From NCBI GenBank assembly GCA_020543525.1, contig JAHYIO010000039.1:1240001-1304000 (forward strand): DNA of 64,000 nucleotides, read 5' to 3'. The notes under the pieces were generated by a model that was not told the DNA's origin, did no database searches, and saw nothing but the letters and a program-made list of their open reading frames with translations. Shown piece by piece: positions 41,501 to 56,500 of the stretch. Position numbers and translations under genes: made by a program. Numbering within the stretch: position 1 is the first letter of the stretch; every line of letters starts with the position of its first letter. Origin of the DNA: Coriolopsis trogii (taxonomy: Eukaryota > Basidiomycota > Agaricomycetes > Polyporales > Polyporaceae).

Positions 41501-44500
41501 AGTGTCGCTGCCAATGCAGTCAACACCAACAGAGTCTGTCTGTTCGGAGAATGCATGCCGCTTCTTACTGGAAACGCCCATGCTCGGTACACTTCGGTGT
41601 ACGGGGACGAACGCTATGGCCGGTACGATGAGAAGGACGAGCGCAGTTGCCATGGTGGGTATCCGCGGACATGGCCAGAGGTTATGAAGGGACCGCCACT
41701 ACCCTTCTACCATCGCGCAGAACACGATGCTGAGTCCATCTTCTGGACGATGTTAGTCGCTCTCCTTCGCATCAAGCCAATCTCTGCACCGTCAGAGAAA
41801 CACCCTTCAGGTGGACTATTCCATGCGTGGGACAACTTGCGCACCCACAATAACCCCCTGGGGTGGGACACAAGGTCGTACTTTCTCGATTCGTATAGCC
41901 TAAAATCTTGGAAGAGTATCTTTCCGCCTGAGATGGAGGACGTCGCCGAGCTCTTGCAAGTAATGTGCCTGCACATCTCACCAGAGTTCGCGCATTGGAA
42001 GGGCGAACTCGAGCAAGACCACCTCCATGAGGCCATGCAACGACTGATCCTGCAGTACCTGGTCGACCATCGCGATCACCCTATCCCTGTGGACCCTTTC
42101 GACCTTCGTCCGACAGGCGCTGAGCTCGAAGTGACCTCTCCGGACACCACCATTGCTGCTATACAAGTCATCGATACCACACACATGCGTAGCTTCGATA
42201 AGGAACGCCCGAATTTGGCCCATCCAAGCACGGGAGAAGGCGCCAGCGATATGCGGCCGTATGGTCCGCGTTCTTGCAGCTCTGAGTCTTCCGACTCTGC
42301 GATTGCAATGCCAGTGTGCGGCGAATGTGCTCACCGGAAGGAGACTCTTGTGGCTTCTGGCTCGACCCGGAAGTGTGCAGCCAGTCTCAGGTGTGCCGGA
42401 TCAAGCTGTCAACATGAACGTATCGAGGACACATCAGCTGGGACATTGATTGTACGACTCGGATGTCGTAGTGAGGCCGATCGGGACGAAAGACGCACAA
42501 TTTTGTATTATTATGAGTAATACTAGTTCCTCGGTACACGTACGTAGTGCGATTTACCTCCATTTAGCAACTCAGGACAATCTCTAATGCGCGGATGAAG
42601 TGTGTAACCTCTCGTGTGTCGCTTTGCCGCCCACCGAATGGATGGCTGTTGCACGTACGCATGCGCAATGAAGCCTGCTAAGTCCGTTAGCGAAGGAAAC
42701 ACTACTGATGTCGGACCTGTAGAGTAGAGTGGCCTTGGCTTAGCTGCTACGAGCGTGAACAGTCGTTGCGGACATAGCCAGGAAGCCTGCAAAGGAGGTT
42801 TGTCAGCGTCCCGAGTTTGTGCGATCGGGATCTACATCGAGACGCTCTCCGCTCGGAGATGCTCATGACGACTCCGATGATCACATCCCGCCGGCAGTTT
42901 TTGTAGCTGGCAGTCCAAACCGCTCTCACATTCGTAGTATACACAATTCCCGACACGGAAAACCCTGACGTACCAAATTCCATCTGGCTCGCTGACATTC
43001 GAACGCAGCTCTCAGCAATGGGAAGGTGGAAGAATTTGCCTTCACACGCTTCGCAGAGCTTCACAACTCCTCAGCGTATATAAGGACCCGTTCCGACAGC
43101 AAAGATTGTCATACCTCTTCGACTCTCCCACCAGCAACCTCACGCAACAACAGACAGAGACACTATGTCCGGCTTTGCGCCCGCTCCTCCCCCGCCCACG
43201 AAGCTCGGCTTCTACCGCCAGCTCTCCCCCACCGCCGGCGTGCACGTCTCGCCACTCTGCCTTGGGGCAATGAGCATTGGCGACAAGTGGAACGAGCTCG
43301 GGATGGGTTTCATGACCAAGGAGTCCAGCTTCAAGCTTCTTGACGCGTTCTTCAAGGCTGGAGGCAACTTCATCGACACCGCGAACAACTACCAGGACGA
43401 AACCTCGGAGCTGTACATTGGCGAGTGGATGGCGTCGCGCGGTATCCGTGATCAGATTGTCGTCGCGACGAAGGTGCGTCACAAGTGTTGCCCGAACACG
43501 ATCGACCGAATGCTGATATTGTTCGGAATGCCGGCTTGCAGTATACGACCAACTTCAAGCGAGGTGCGACCAACATCGAGCAGAAGGCCAACTATGTCGG
43601 CAACAACATAAAGTCCATGCACATTTCCGTCGAGGCGTCCTTGAAGAAGCTCCAGACGGACTACATTGACATTCTCTACGTCCACTGGGTGAGTACTTCC
43701 TGGACAATCGCATTCTGAGGTAATTGACTGACTGGTATGCTGTATACGCAGTGGGACTGGGATACCTCCATCGAGGAGGTTATGAACGGCCTGCACAATC
43801 TTGTCGCCGCAGGCAAGGTGTTGTACTTGGTGAGTAGCGGTGTCATTCCGAGTATGTCCAAGCAAAAAAAATGACTAATTGGCCATGATTCGCGCATATA
43901 GGGCATTTCCGACACTCCAGCGTGGATCGTATCGAGAGCAAACGAGTATGCTCGGCGCACCGGCAAAACGCCGTTCGTCATCTACCAGGGCGCGTGGAGC
44001 ATCCTTCAGCGCGACTTTGAGCGCGACATCATCCCTATGGCGAGAGCAGAAGGTGAGTTACGCCGGTACTACCATGCGAACTCGTCATTGACAAGGGAAC
44101 CGGCGACTTCACAGGTATGGCGCTCGCGCCTTGGAATGTCTTGGGGGGTGGAAAGATCCGTACAGACGAGGAGGAGGAGAGGCGGCGCCAGACAGGTGAG
44201 AAGGGTCGGATGCTGGCGGGACCCCAGTGGGAGCGTAACGAAGAGGAGCGTAAGGTGTGCAAGGCTCTGGAAGAGGTCGCGAAGCAGGTCGGGACTGAGA
44301 GCATCCAAGCTGGTGAGTACTTATGTCCGGATCCCTGTACAGCATGTGTGCGGTCAGAGTTGTTAGACTAATTTGAGTACACAGTGGCAATCGCGTACGT
44401 CATGCACAAGACGACGCACGTCTTCCCCATCATCGGAGGCCGGAAGATCGAGCAGCTGCAGGCCAACATCGACGCACTCAGCATCACCCTTTCTCAGGAA

Positions 44501-47500
44501 CAAGTCAAGGCGCTCGAGGACGCGGTGCCGTACCAGCCTGGGTTCCCGCATAACTTCTGTGTGAGTACATTTTCGACCGCAGAGGCTGTATGAAGGGTTT
44601 GCTCACCGTGACTGTTTATGATACAGGGCGAAGGCTCGGACTACATCTGGCTCATGAAGAATGCGGCGAACTTCGTGAGGTGGCCTAGGCAACAGCCCAT
44701 TCCGTGAAGGGCTGTTTCTGTCAATCACTTGATGTGTAAGCCCTGTACAATGTGGCAATAATTTGCAACAATTTGGATTGCACGAATCTCTTCAATCTTG
44801 CCAGCAGTGCGACAGTCAAACGTAAGAAGTCGTGTGCTGCAAACAGTGCAATATGAGAGAGACTCACCATGACACGCATCGATCGTTACTCGCCAACTCG
44901 CAGTCATACTCGGCTTGTACTAGGAGTATAATCTCGAGCCTACCGCCGAGAGCAGCGCTTGCATGACTCTGGGTGCCAAGGATGTAGACCCCTGAGATTG
45001 ACTAGCCTGTCAAATCGCTCACACTACTCCGTATGACGCTATTCATGATCTCGAGTATCCTTCAAGGTCACATTGAGATATAGTGACCGTGTTTGAGACA
45101 TTGTCGCGGTTAAGTTATCGTACTTTGAACCCGAGTCGTCACTACAGACCTGAGGAAGTGATTGGAGGAGGGCACTCATATGTTGAGAAGTGTCACGCAT
45201 CGATTCCGGCTCGTCGTGCGTCATCATTACCAGTGCAATAGGATGATGAGAGGAGGGGAGGATGAACTCGGCAGACGCCCACCGCCAGCGAGGCTGACTC
45301 CGAGACCTGGCCGGCAGCTGCCGGATGCACCTATGGGACCGCCCAATATGGAGTTGGAGACGCCGTGACGTGCATCTTCAGATTCTTCACCGACCACCAT
45401 CTCCGTTGGACCGTATGCGCAATTGTAGCCTGTGAGTGGCATGATCCGTGCTACAATCTACTGAGAGCAACTATGTCTCCAAGCATTGCTCAGGAGATAT
45501 TAGTGATAGAAAGTCGGGCAGAATTATCTACGAATCAAATGAAGACTTCTACCGAGCTCCCACCATGCATCTAGATGCTCACGTTTACGCTTATTAAGCC
45601 GAGGGGGTCAACGATAATCATCCCCTGTCGATATGGCAAGGTACGTCACGAATTCTATTTTTCGCTGGCAGGCACTTTGAGTTTGAGTTCGATGCGCAGA
45701 AGAACCGTATCGTGAGTATTATCATGAGAGAGTTGCCTACTGGGACATGCGGGCTTCCGACAGTGAGTCTCTTGATCGGCTCAATGTCTATCCCAGAACC
45801 TTCGCCGCCGTCGATCCATACAATTTCGGCATTAGTGGCGCGGCGCAATGGGATTCTCGACCATGCTCGAAGTCGGTGCTCTCACGTCCTCCATGGCATC
45901 CGTCGACTCGACATATCCCATAAATACCCTCAGTAAACGCGACGAGGACAACGCCATCCACGGTTCTGGTCTCCTTGCCTCCCACTTGTCACTCCACTAA
46001 TCTCCGCCATGTCCAAAGTCTGGTCTGAGGCTCCTGATCCAACTACTCCCCTCGGCCGCTACCGCCGATTGAGTTCACTCGCGGGTGTGCGGGTCTCCCC
46101 AATTTGCCTCGGGGCGATGAGTATTGGCGACAAGTGGGAGTCGCTAGGGATGGGCGCGATGAACAAAGAGTCGAGCTTCAAGCTCCTCGACGCGTATTAT
46201 GAAAGTGGGGGTAACTTCATCGACACCGCCAATAACTATCAGGACGAGAGCTCGGAGGAGTTCATCGGAGAGTGGATGGAGGCACGTGGGAACCGCGACC
46301 AGATGGTCATTGCGACGAAGGTGCGTTCGGACCGAAACTGGCCGTTGATATGTTCATCCTTGGCCGTCGTATACTAAATGTGTTGCCGGACCGTGCGCGT
46401 TCTATCTGCAGTACACTACGAACTTCAAGAGAAATGCGGGCGAGATCAAGCAGAAAGTGCATTACACAGGGAACAACCTCAAAGCCCTGCGTCTCTCTGT
46501 CGAAGCGTCTCTGAAGAAGCTGCGCACCGACTACATTGACATTTTGTATGTACATTGGGTGAGTCTTCTGGTGTCTTCCTTCTTCCCCTGTGCAATTGCG
46601 AATACAGTTTTGTCCATAGTGGGACTGGGATAGCAGCATGGAAGAAGTCATGAATGGGCTGCACAACCTCGTCGTCTCTGGCAAGGTCCTCTATCTGGTG
46701 AGTATCATATCACATTGTTTCCCCAAGAACGGAGTGCTGACTGGCGCATGTGCACGTACAGGGCATCTCAGACACTCCTGCATGGATTGTCGCTCAGGCC
46801 AATCTGTACGCACGACTCATGGGCAAGACTCCCTTTGTGATCTATCAGGGCGCGTGGAGTATCCTCCAGCGCGACTTCGAGCGCGACATTATTCCGTTGG
46901 CGCGCGCAGAAGGTTAGGATGAGACGGCCATGGTTTGATGTCTTGCTGATCACCTCCCTGTCAGGAATGGCTCTCGCGCCTTGGAACGTTCTCGCTGCTG
47001 GTCACATCCGCACCGACCAAGAGGAGGAGCAACGTCGCAAGACGGGCGAGAAAGGTCAGTCCATCAGCCTTCCATACGCTCTTCAGGATAAGCTTCATGC
47101 GAATTGCCCGCGTGCGCGATAGGTCGTACAATCTTCCGCCCGGAATGGGAGCGAACCGAGAACGAGCGAAAGGTTTGCAAGGCACTCGAAGAAGTTGCTA
47201 AGCAAGTCGGCGCGAAGAGCATTCAGGCAGGTGCGTCCGATAACTCGTCTACCTCGATACCACCAGACACTGAATTCACCGCTACGATGACGAGTAGTGG
47301 CGATTGCATATGTCATGCAGAAGACCCCGTTTGTGTTCCCCATCGTTGGCTGCCGCAAGATCGAGCAGCTGCAAGCCAACATCGACGCTCTCACCGTCTC
47401 GCTGTCCGCGGAACAAATCAAGTATCTGGAGAGCATTCTGCCTTTCGATCCAGGCTTCCCTCACAACTTCTGTGTAAGCCTTCTACTTCCCTTCTTCCGT

Positions 47501-50500
47501 GCAAAAGCAACTCACATGGATAATCGCACATATGTAGGGAGACGGCTCCGAGTACATCCTCATGACCCGGTCGGCTGGAAAGTTCGACAAGTGGCCGCGT
47601 CCACAAGCAATCCGCCCCTCGTGAAGGAAGATGACTGAGGACACGATATCAACGTACACATGACTGACAACCTCGACACAACTTACGAAACTCAAGTCCA
47701 CAAGTACTAGTAGCCTACTAGTACGCCATTAGTGATACAAGCTGCCGGAGCGCCCTCGTGGTACTGGAAGCCTCCGCTCATCAAACTCATCAGTATACGC
47801 AGTAGGTATTCAGCGTCGAGCGTGGTCAATGTCCAATCTCTGTTCGGAGAAGAGACGCTCTCCTTTGTTCGGCGACAACCTGCGCCAGCGGGCCTGTGAG
47901 GGCGCCGCCGGGTCCGACGAGAGAGCGTAATAGTCGGCGGCGCCAAGATGATCGAGCATAAACGGGCGCAACCTGGGACAGAATGTCGCTGCTTGACACA
48001 GGACCTTGTACGAGTGGCGCTCTTGCCAATTACCGCTCTTGACGTCCCGCTTGTGTTGGGCCCAATTGGCATGAGTCGACGGTCCCGGCTGATCCTTGGG
48101 CGCATGAGGACTCATGCGTAACGCGAGACATTCAAGAGTATTCTGTATGGAAATACGGATCGTGATGGAGTGAGATCAGTCAGTCGAAGTCAGTGAATGT
48201 GCGACGTACTCTTGTTCCGTCAAAGGGCTCCGCCGACATCGGAAAGCCTGAAGCATAGTAAACAGGCTCGTAGATGTCCAATGTGAGGTTACGGATACCG
48301 TAAAGTATGCTCAGAGGGAGTAGAACGTGCGACAATATCTGCGGTTGAGCCGCGTTCCGAGCGTCGCTGGTGGGGTAACCAACGTGCAGAAGGAGGCTTT
48401 TGGGATGGGTACGCGCCAGCAGTCTTGCGAGCATCTCGATATCGCACGTACGCAGCCGGATGTTGCTTACATCCAGCCTGTCTACGTGGTGGGTCAACCC
48501 CAACACACTCAGGGAGACCAAATCTCCACACAGACAAGTTAGGTGGGGCCACGCATCCTGGTCCTGTTGGTGATAATTACGGACGTGCCGATCCCTCGGA
48601 CCGTCCACGCCCTTGTATGGAGGTTATCGGTCCACCTCAATTATCACGAGGTTGCGGAGATTCGGGAAGTATTGGCGCAAGCCACGAAGGCTGAGGGAAT
48701 GTACTTGTACTTGTTGTAGGGTGAGTGTGTGCACGTGTAGGAATCGTGGCCCGCGAGCGTCGTCGAACACGCTGGTGTCCGGTATCGTGAGTGTAAGGGC
48801 GCAGAGAAGGGCAGCACGGGAAGCGGGGTCGCGCTGGATAAAGCGATACAACGAGAGCAGTTGCGCATCGGTTGCGGTGCGTACACCATATGAGAGGAGT
48901 GGCTTGATACCGAAGTCGTAGAGCGCCTTGCAAGTGACCATCAAGGCCGACACGTCCGACTTTTTCTCGAGCAATGGTAAGAGCATGATCAGGACGTCCG
49001 TGCAAATGTATGGACCGGAGGCGATTCTGATCGGGAGAGTTAGTGGGTGGCTATGGAGGACGCATTGACACGTACGCAGACATTGTGCTACTATCCGGGG
49101 CCGAGTCCGCTGTGGCTTGCGGTCGTATTGCAAGTGTAGAGGAGCTCAAGAGCTGTCCGGAAGAACATGAGGACGAACCTGCCTATTTTTCTTCGAACAT
49201 TTCAGAACCCCTGATGCTTGTCAGCGACAATGGGGGCAGTGGTTGTCCTACACGCGATGTTCACAAGTATAGCCAGCATCATCTTGACATTTCAGGCCAC
49301 CCTCTTTGTTTCCACACCTCTGGATTGCATGGCCACCAGGCCAATGCGTGGCGAACGCATGGCTTCCTGTCTGCATCTTGTAGTCGCCCATTGATGGTCG
49401 AAGATTCTCAACGTAGCATATAAGATATAGACACTGACAAGCTCATCATGTTAGTGAACGGCAGATAGACATCCCAAAGTGCTCGCCGTACTTCTGTGCT
49501 TTCGTTCAGGGCTTGAAGAACTGACTTTACGTGGGGCAACAACCGCTGAAAGCAATCATAGATCCAGCTTATAGTTGTTTCAAGTCCAGCAGAGCTCCGG
49601 GTCTTGCGCTGAGTCCGTTCTCGTCGCGAAGCACAGATCATGGGTGAGACAAAAGATGCTAGCGCCGCATGGCACAAGCGCCTCGTTACATACGCGTCGG
49701 ACGTGTATCATGGCATTGGTACGACATACTCATTGTTTCTATCATGATGAAGCGTACAGGACAGTACCAATCGAGTGCGTCTTCCGGGAGGCATCACGGG
49801 TAGGCTAACGGTGTGCTCTTGGCATACGCGAGAACGACTCGTCCGACGATAGGGACGACCGCCTCGAATCCCTCCAGATGCCATGCTCCTTCCCACTGGC
49901 AGCCACCAACGGAACCTCTGTCTCCTCTCCCTCATGCAGACTGCTGTACATCATACTCTTCTCCGTCGCGCCGGAACTCACATACGTTGGCCGATATCCG
50001 GTTTGACCCTCCCTATCTTCTACCACCGCCGCCACCGCTACCGTCCGTGCTCCCTCCCGTCTCGCTTTCCGCAGCTTGATGGCGAGAACGACGGCGGTGG
50101 CGGTCGCTATGGCGAGAAGGATAGAAAGGACAACTATGACAGTAATCAAAGCGCGCAGTAGTGCAGCATTGTTCCTCTCCTTCCCGTTCGTCTTGGAATT
50201 CGCGCCACTAGAACTGCCTGGGTGACTGTCCACGTTGACCGGTCCATGGGTCGGCGTGACGGCTGAGGACACCCACACTGGCGCATGAGTGGACGCGAGC
50301 GGGAGCGCGTTCGTGAAGCGGGTGGGAGCGTTCGTTGCGTACGCTGCACCCTGCGTCAGACGAGCTGGGGCGAGCGAAGTTGGGAAGCCTGGAGAGTGGA
50401 AGTTCATCGCGCGTCAATGTGGTAGTTGCGGGCCGAAAGACCGGAAGGACACCGCACCATACGCATGCGTGCTGTATAGCGGTCGTCTTGTCCCCGTCGC

Positions 50501-53500
50501 CCGCCCACGAGCATGGAGTACCTGACATTGTGGCGTGCCTGAGCATCCATCCGGCAGTGATTGTACGTCGACAACAGTCTGGGAGGCAGACGAAGAGGTC
50601 AGTATGGTCGCAACAGGTGCAATTTGCGGGTACTTACGTTGTCCACTGAGGGAGCAATTGCTTCATGCGTCATTTGTACAAGAACTTCATCGCTACTATG
50701 GTCTTCAGAAGCAACCACCCGTGAACCGACAGAGGCACATCGAGCAGCAGTGCAGAGAGAAAGAACAACAGCAACGGGTCGTCCCAGACGCATAGCGAAG
50801 CTGAGGTAGAGGGTGGAAGTGGAGAAGGGCTGGTACAGGACACCTGTATGAATCGGATGCCAATCAGGGTTTCAGAAGCAAGCCCGTACAAAACCTTATA
50901 TTGCCATATGAGCGCCTTTGCAGGGACCTGTACTACAACACGCACCGCTTCCAGAGGGCTGTGAGATTGCCAGGGTAAGCGGTCGTGGATCGCTAACAAT
51001 TGCTCGACTTGTAATTGTTGTGGTCGGCGCGTCTGCATACTACCTAAGCCCGTCCGCATCCGCAACGCCCCAATTGTCAGGTTGTACCGTGACACAGGAA
51101 ATGAAGACAAGATCAACAGACGGTCGAATAGGCCATATTTTCGTTCAACGTCCAACCGTCCACTTCGAGGGCGGTCCTTGGCCCGGAACCACAATGTACA
51201 CAGCTCAGAGCGCATAGAAAGACTTGCTAGCCTATCAAATAAATGGCGCACCGACTTCGGTCTCCCTACATAGCAACACGGTCTGAGACACAGTGATATC
51301 ACTGGTATCCGACTTCGTCAATGAACGTACAGCATGTGGACGCAATTGCGCGCGCACCTAGTCAAATAGCTCCTGTAATGGTGTTCACTATACCCACGTT
51401 GGAAATGGCATGGCACTGCCTTCCCACCCCCCACCGAGGGCGCTATGAGTTCTCGACATCCATATATCCAACGCTTCCACATTACTAGTCTCCGATCCCA
51501 TAACACCCGCAGATATCCGGCTAGCTCAAAAGGTCAGTACCCGGTACTTTCTGATATGTCGCTGCTACCGAAGAAAAAAACGTCATGAGCATCGTCCGAG
51601 CAGCGCACCATCTCTCACACACTCACGCTAGACACCATGATTAACGAGTCCTCCGAGAGCATAACAGCCTCGAAATGGCCCTCGCCCTCCGCACCCTCGC
51701 CCCCAAACGGCCGCGTCTTCCTCAGCCAATACGGGAGCCCCGTGCTCACCTCCTCCTTGAACAGCCGCCGCGTCGAGATCGCCGTCGGTTCCGTCACGAG
51801 CCGCGCATCGGGCGTCGGCTGCACGCCCTCACCTCCAAGACCGTATCGCGAGCGTCGGATGTCGAGCCGGTTGAAGTCGAGCGTGACGATGACCTGCTGC
51901 GAGCCCGAGCGGAGTGCCATCGCGAACGTCATCCCGTACACGTAGCACACCCACACCGACGTGTGCGTCGAAGGCGCCGCGATGAGGCGCGAGCCCTCCG
52001 GACCCCACTCGGACCATTCAAAGTCTCGCTTGGTCTCCCCGGGGGAGAGCGACTGGATGTGCGTGAGGAAGGTCGAGGAGGGGATGAGGGTGAGGATCGC
52101 GAAGTGATGGACCTCGGTCACCCAGAGCGTCACGACGAACAGCCGATCCTGCCGCGAGACGTGGAAGGGCACCTTGAGGCTGGGATGTGGGCGCCACGAA
52201 GGACCTGGGTCGGAGCGTATGGACATGGCGATGGTGGAAAAGGTGTCAGACATGGCAGGATAGTGGAATGTGCACAGATAGTCAAGGTCAGAGACTGCGA
52301 CGGCCTGTTCCTTGGTCTTCTCCAGGTCCAGGACCACTATCTGAGGGAGAGTGGAGCCTGGAGGGGCTTCTTCGCCCACGCGATCGGGGAATATGGCGAG
52401 GAGGATGTAGCGTGAAGTGAGGAACGCAAAGGAAGGTATGTCGTCTCCGTTGATATGCTACGTTTCTGTCAGAAATGAGTGCATATCATGAGAGTGTATG
52501 TAACCCACCAAATGTAGGGAACCAGTCTTCCAATTCCATACGAGCATCTCAGACGTTCTATCGTCGAGGTTGGATATGAGAATGCCAAGGAGATCCTCCG
52601 ATGTTTGTATGGTATACGAGTAGGTACCTCCATTCGACGGATGTGATATGATACCGCCTTTCAGCGCCGCAGGGTGCACTGCACCTGTCGCAAGAGACTT
52701 TAGGTGCACACGCAGACTGACGTTCTGCCTGATATCCTCTCAGTCAGGGCTTCGGAAAGGGAATGGAGGTACTCACTCTTCCGCATGATGCTCCAAAACA
52801 ATCAACAAGTCCTGCGCCGGGTCCATCCCGAAATCCCGAATTTTCACGCCCACATCTTCGATGACCCACTGCTTTTCCTCGATCCCGCGAATGACTGAAG
52901 GGAGCTGCGTGAAGCCGAGTTTCCTGTGGCCCGAGAACGCCTGTGCGAGCACACCACCGTACAATTCCCAGACGCCCCCTTTGTGCATCGGGTATTCATG
53001 CCTAGCCCTCCAGTTCAGCGCCTTCCACGCGGCCTGGCGTTCACGGAGCAGAGCGAGCCGATCGGTGGGTGTGAGTGTGCTGGGCGGGCCATCTTCCAAG
53101 CCTGCGACAGCGAGCTCAATTTTGTACTGTGTGTTGACATCCCCGTCGATGAGCTCGCGGAAGAGCTTGCAAACCTAGACGGATGGGCAAAACGTGAGAC
53201 AGTATGCGCAGCAGTTAGCGTTTGTAGCGGACGCAGATGACGAAGGTTCAATCACCTGGCGGCAGCGGTGTAGGGTCTGGATATCGAGTTGAAGGAAGAC
53301 ATTCATCAACAACTCTACTGGAAGAAATTTCATGTCCATTGTTGAGACTTTTGATCAGCTGAGTGCTGGAGGTGGGAGGAAGTAGCGGATAGGCGCATAC
53401 AGCCAGGATCAAAGGAGTTGGAGAGTCGACTCGGGAGAAAACACGATTGGGCGGCCCGGGTGGTCCGGTCGCGTGGATCTCAGATCTAGCCCTACGATGT

Positions 53501-56500
53501 CATGAAGTCCACCGCCCGACTTGACCCTCATTCCGAATACCAACTCTCTCAAACCCTCGAGCTTCTCACCCTTGCGCTGTGCTCGTGCATCCCCGAGTCA
53601 CACAAGCGACCATGAGCACAGCACCCGCTATTGAGCCTGAGGTTCTCCTCGATGCCAACGGCAATCCTATAGAGACGTGGGGAGGGAAGTTCGAACGCAA
53701 ATTCAAGGAGAACCCATTTGTCCCGGTCCGTGCGTATCAGGCTCTATTCTCCTCACTGAACCGCTAACTTACACAGAACGTCCTCATCTCTGCGCATATG
53801 TGGTCCGAAGTGGCTGGTCTGACCACCGCGTCCCTCATTGTCGCTGCAGCAAAGCTCAAGCGACGAGACAGCACCTCACTCAACCATTGGCTCCGCGTCC
53901 GTGTCGTCATGCAAGGTCTCACGATCGTCGCCGTAGTCGGTGGCTCGTGGTGGTACGGCCAGATGAAGCACCAAAAGGAGGCTGCGGCAGCGGACGAGCA
54001 GGAACGTATCCTTGAGCGTGCTGCTTTCTCGGCACGGTTGCGTGCCGCGGAGGAGGCAGACCGGATGGAAAGGTTCGAGGAGGCGCAGGCGAAACAGACG
54101 TACAAGAGCAACAGCACGGATGAGAGCACGAGCGGGAGTAGTAAGAGCGGGGGAGGCTGGTTCGGATGGATGTGGAAGGGCAGCTCGGGATCCTCAAAAT
54201 GATGATGATCATGGGCTGGTCGGTATGTAATTGTTCGAATGCAAGATAGTACAGGCTCTACTCATCTCCCACCTCCCCTTGCTCGTTGAGCATACTTCAC
54301 CAGAGACTGCAAGAACTCTGCCTAAAGTGGTGCGTCGCTCCATGAATCGTCCATGCCACCTGTATGCGGGCATGTTGGATGGGAACCAAATATGCGAGAC
54401 ATACGAGCTACCTCGAAGCATAGCCTGCACATGGTCTCAGAGCTGCTGCTCGCCTCCCAGTACGTTTTGGCCGCGTATCGATCCTCCCGACTATCCGCCG
54501 TGCAGGGTCGAGATGAAGACAACCTCGTCTCCGTCCTTCAATTGGTAATCGCCTTCACCTTCAAGCTCCCAGTCTGTATCATTCACGAGTACGAGAATGC
54601 CCGGCCGCCTGCATGGAACGGGCTGTAGTCAGACTACGACAGTCAGGACACACGATCGGACCACTTACACCGTCCCGTTCTCCACAAAGAGCTCCGCCCG
54701 CTCCTTGAGTAAGTTATCCCGCAGCCAGAAGATCAAGTAGGTGACGTCGAGGGGTCTCGTCGGGACTTCTCCGCCCTGCGTGCCCTCAGCCGGACTCGGA
54801 GCGGCAGGTACGTGTGCGGGGAGAGTTATGCTGTGGGACCGCTGATTTGAGAACAGCAGCTCGAGGCCACCCCCGAACTCGATCTTGAGTCTGAGCGTCG
54901 CCATATTTCGGAGTCAAGCAAGGTGCGGTGTGGCAGCAAGAATCGAAGAGGGATGGAGAATGCCTGTAGTGCGCCTCCGAGTCCGAGGCCGACGACAAGA
55001 AGCGCACAGGGCAGAAGAGATAATGAACGCGCTTAGATTAGATCCCAGATCTATATCGGACTTCGACTTGTTTCGGTGGCGGTACGTCCCAACATTGTCT
55101 CCCATTGCCCCTTGCTCTGCTCACGTTCCATGTGTAGCATACTGAGGTGATCAGCGCTTCAGCTGTAGTACCGCTCTTCATTCCTTCTGTAACATCTGGG
55201 GCGGCGCTGGCGTCGCACTGGCTCAGAAGGACACCACGGACGCTCAAAGCTTCGCAACGAATCCCACAGGGCGCTCACACCTACACAAGGCTGACGGCAA
55301 GGCTGTTCTAAGGCCGCCCGACAAGCAGTCACCCGACTGCAGGCGAGAAAGCACTCTATCGATTTGGCAGCTTCCATAGTTCGCTACGAGCGCCTTAACG
55401 TCCGGTAAGATCCCCTGCCTTCTTCAGACTCGTAAACTCCCATCGGGATTGACGGCACGTCCCAATTCGCATCCAGCCACGACCCTCAAGCTCAGACACC
55501 TCGCGCTTCGCGCTCGTCTGGCGGCGTCGGTTGCCTGGTATGTCTCCGAGCGAGCCCCACAGGCCCGATATGCCAAAACTTCACGCACGAGGACCAATCG
55601 CTGTTAAAACATCCGAGTTAGTATGGCTGCCGATGACGGAGGGCTTGGACGCGTTTTGAAATTTGTAGTCCGAAACCGTTCTGGCATGGACGCCCCGTCT
55701 GCCGTGCGGGGGCCCCCTTACTGCCCTCGGTTCACGTACCTACCGGGGCATGCTCAAACTCAACCATACCACGACACCCGCTGGTATATATTCCTCGAGA
55801 ATCCGCACTACAGCCCTCACCTTCATCTCCACTCACCCACTTCCTCCGACCGTCTGCGAGTATGGGTCTCCCAATAGCGTACATCCTTGTGGCCATCAAG
55901 CGCTTGATTTACATTATCACGTCCTCGATCAAGGACAACGCTGTCACCATTGGCTTGTACCTATGGGACCTCGTCCTCGTCCTCTTCAACCTAATCACTC
56001 CGGACCTCCCCGCCGGCCAGGTCATTCCCGAGGGCGAGCCAGGCTACCGCGGTGTCTGGCCCAAGTACGCACCCCCGAGCGCAGGCGATAGCCGCTCGCC
56101 ATGTCCCGGGCTGAACGCCATGGCGAACCACGGTGCGCTTTCCCCGGACTCTGGTGGCATGCTCATACTCACGTCCGGTGAATTGTGTCATGTTGGACAG
56201 GCATCATCCCTCGCAACGGCAAGAACATCAAGTTCGCGGACCTGCATGACGCGATCCAGAAGACGTACCACGTTTCGGCCCCATTCTCCCGCTTCTTGCC
56301 ACGCGGCGCCGCCCAGCTGCTCACCAGGGACCTTGCGAACGACACCTTTGACCTCTCGGACGTGAGTGTGCACAACATGATCGAGCACGACGCGTCTTTC
56401 TGCCGTAAGTCCTCTCCGTTCCCGCTACGACCTGGTGGTATTGATACTCACACACGTACACAGGGAACGAAGTGTACCACGACCCCGCCCAGGTCGACAT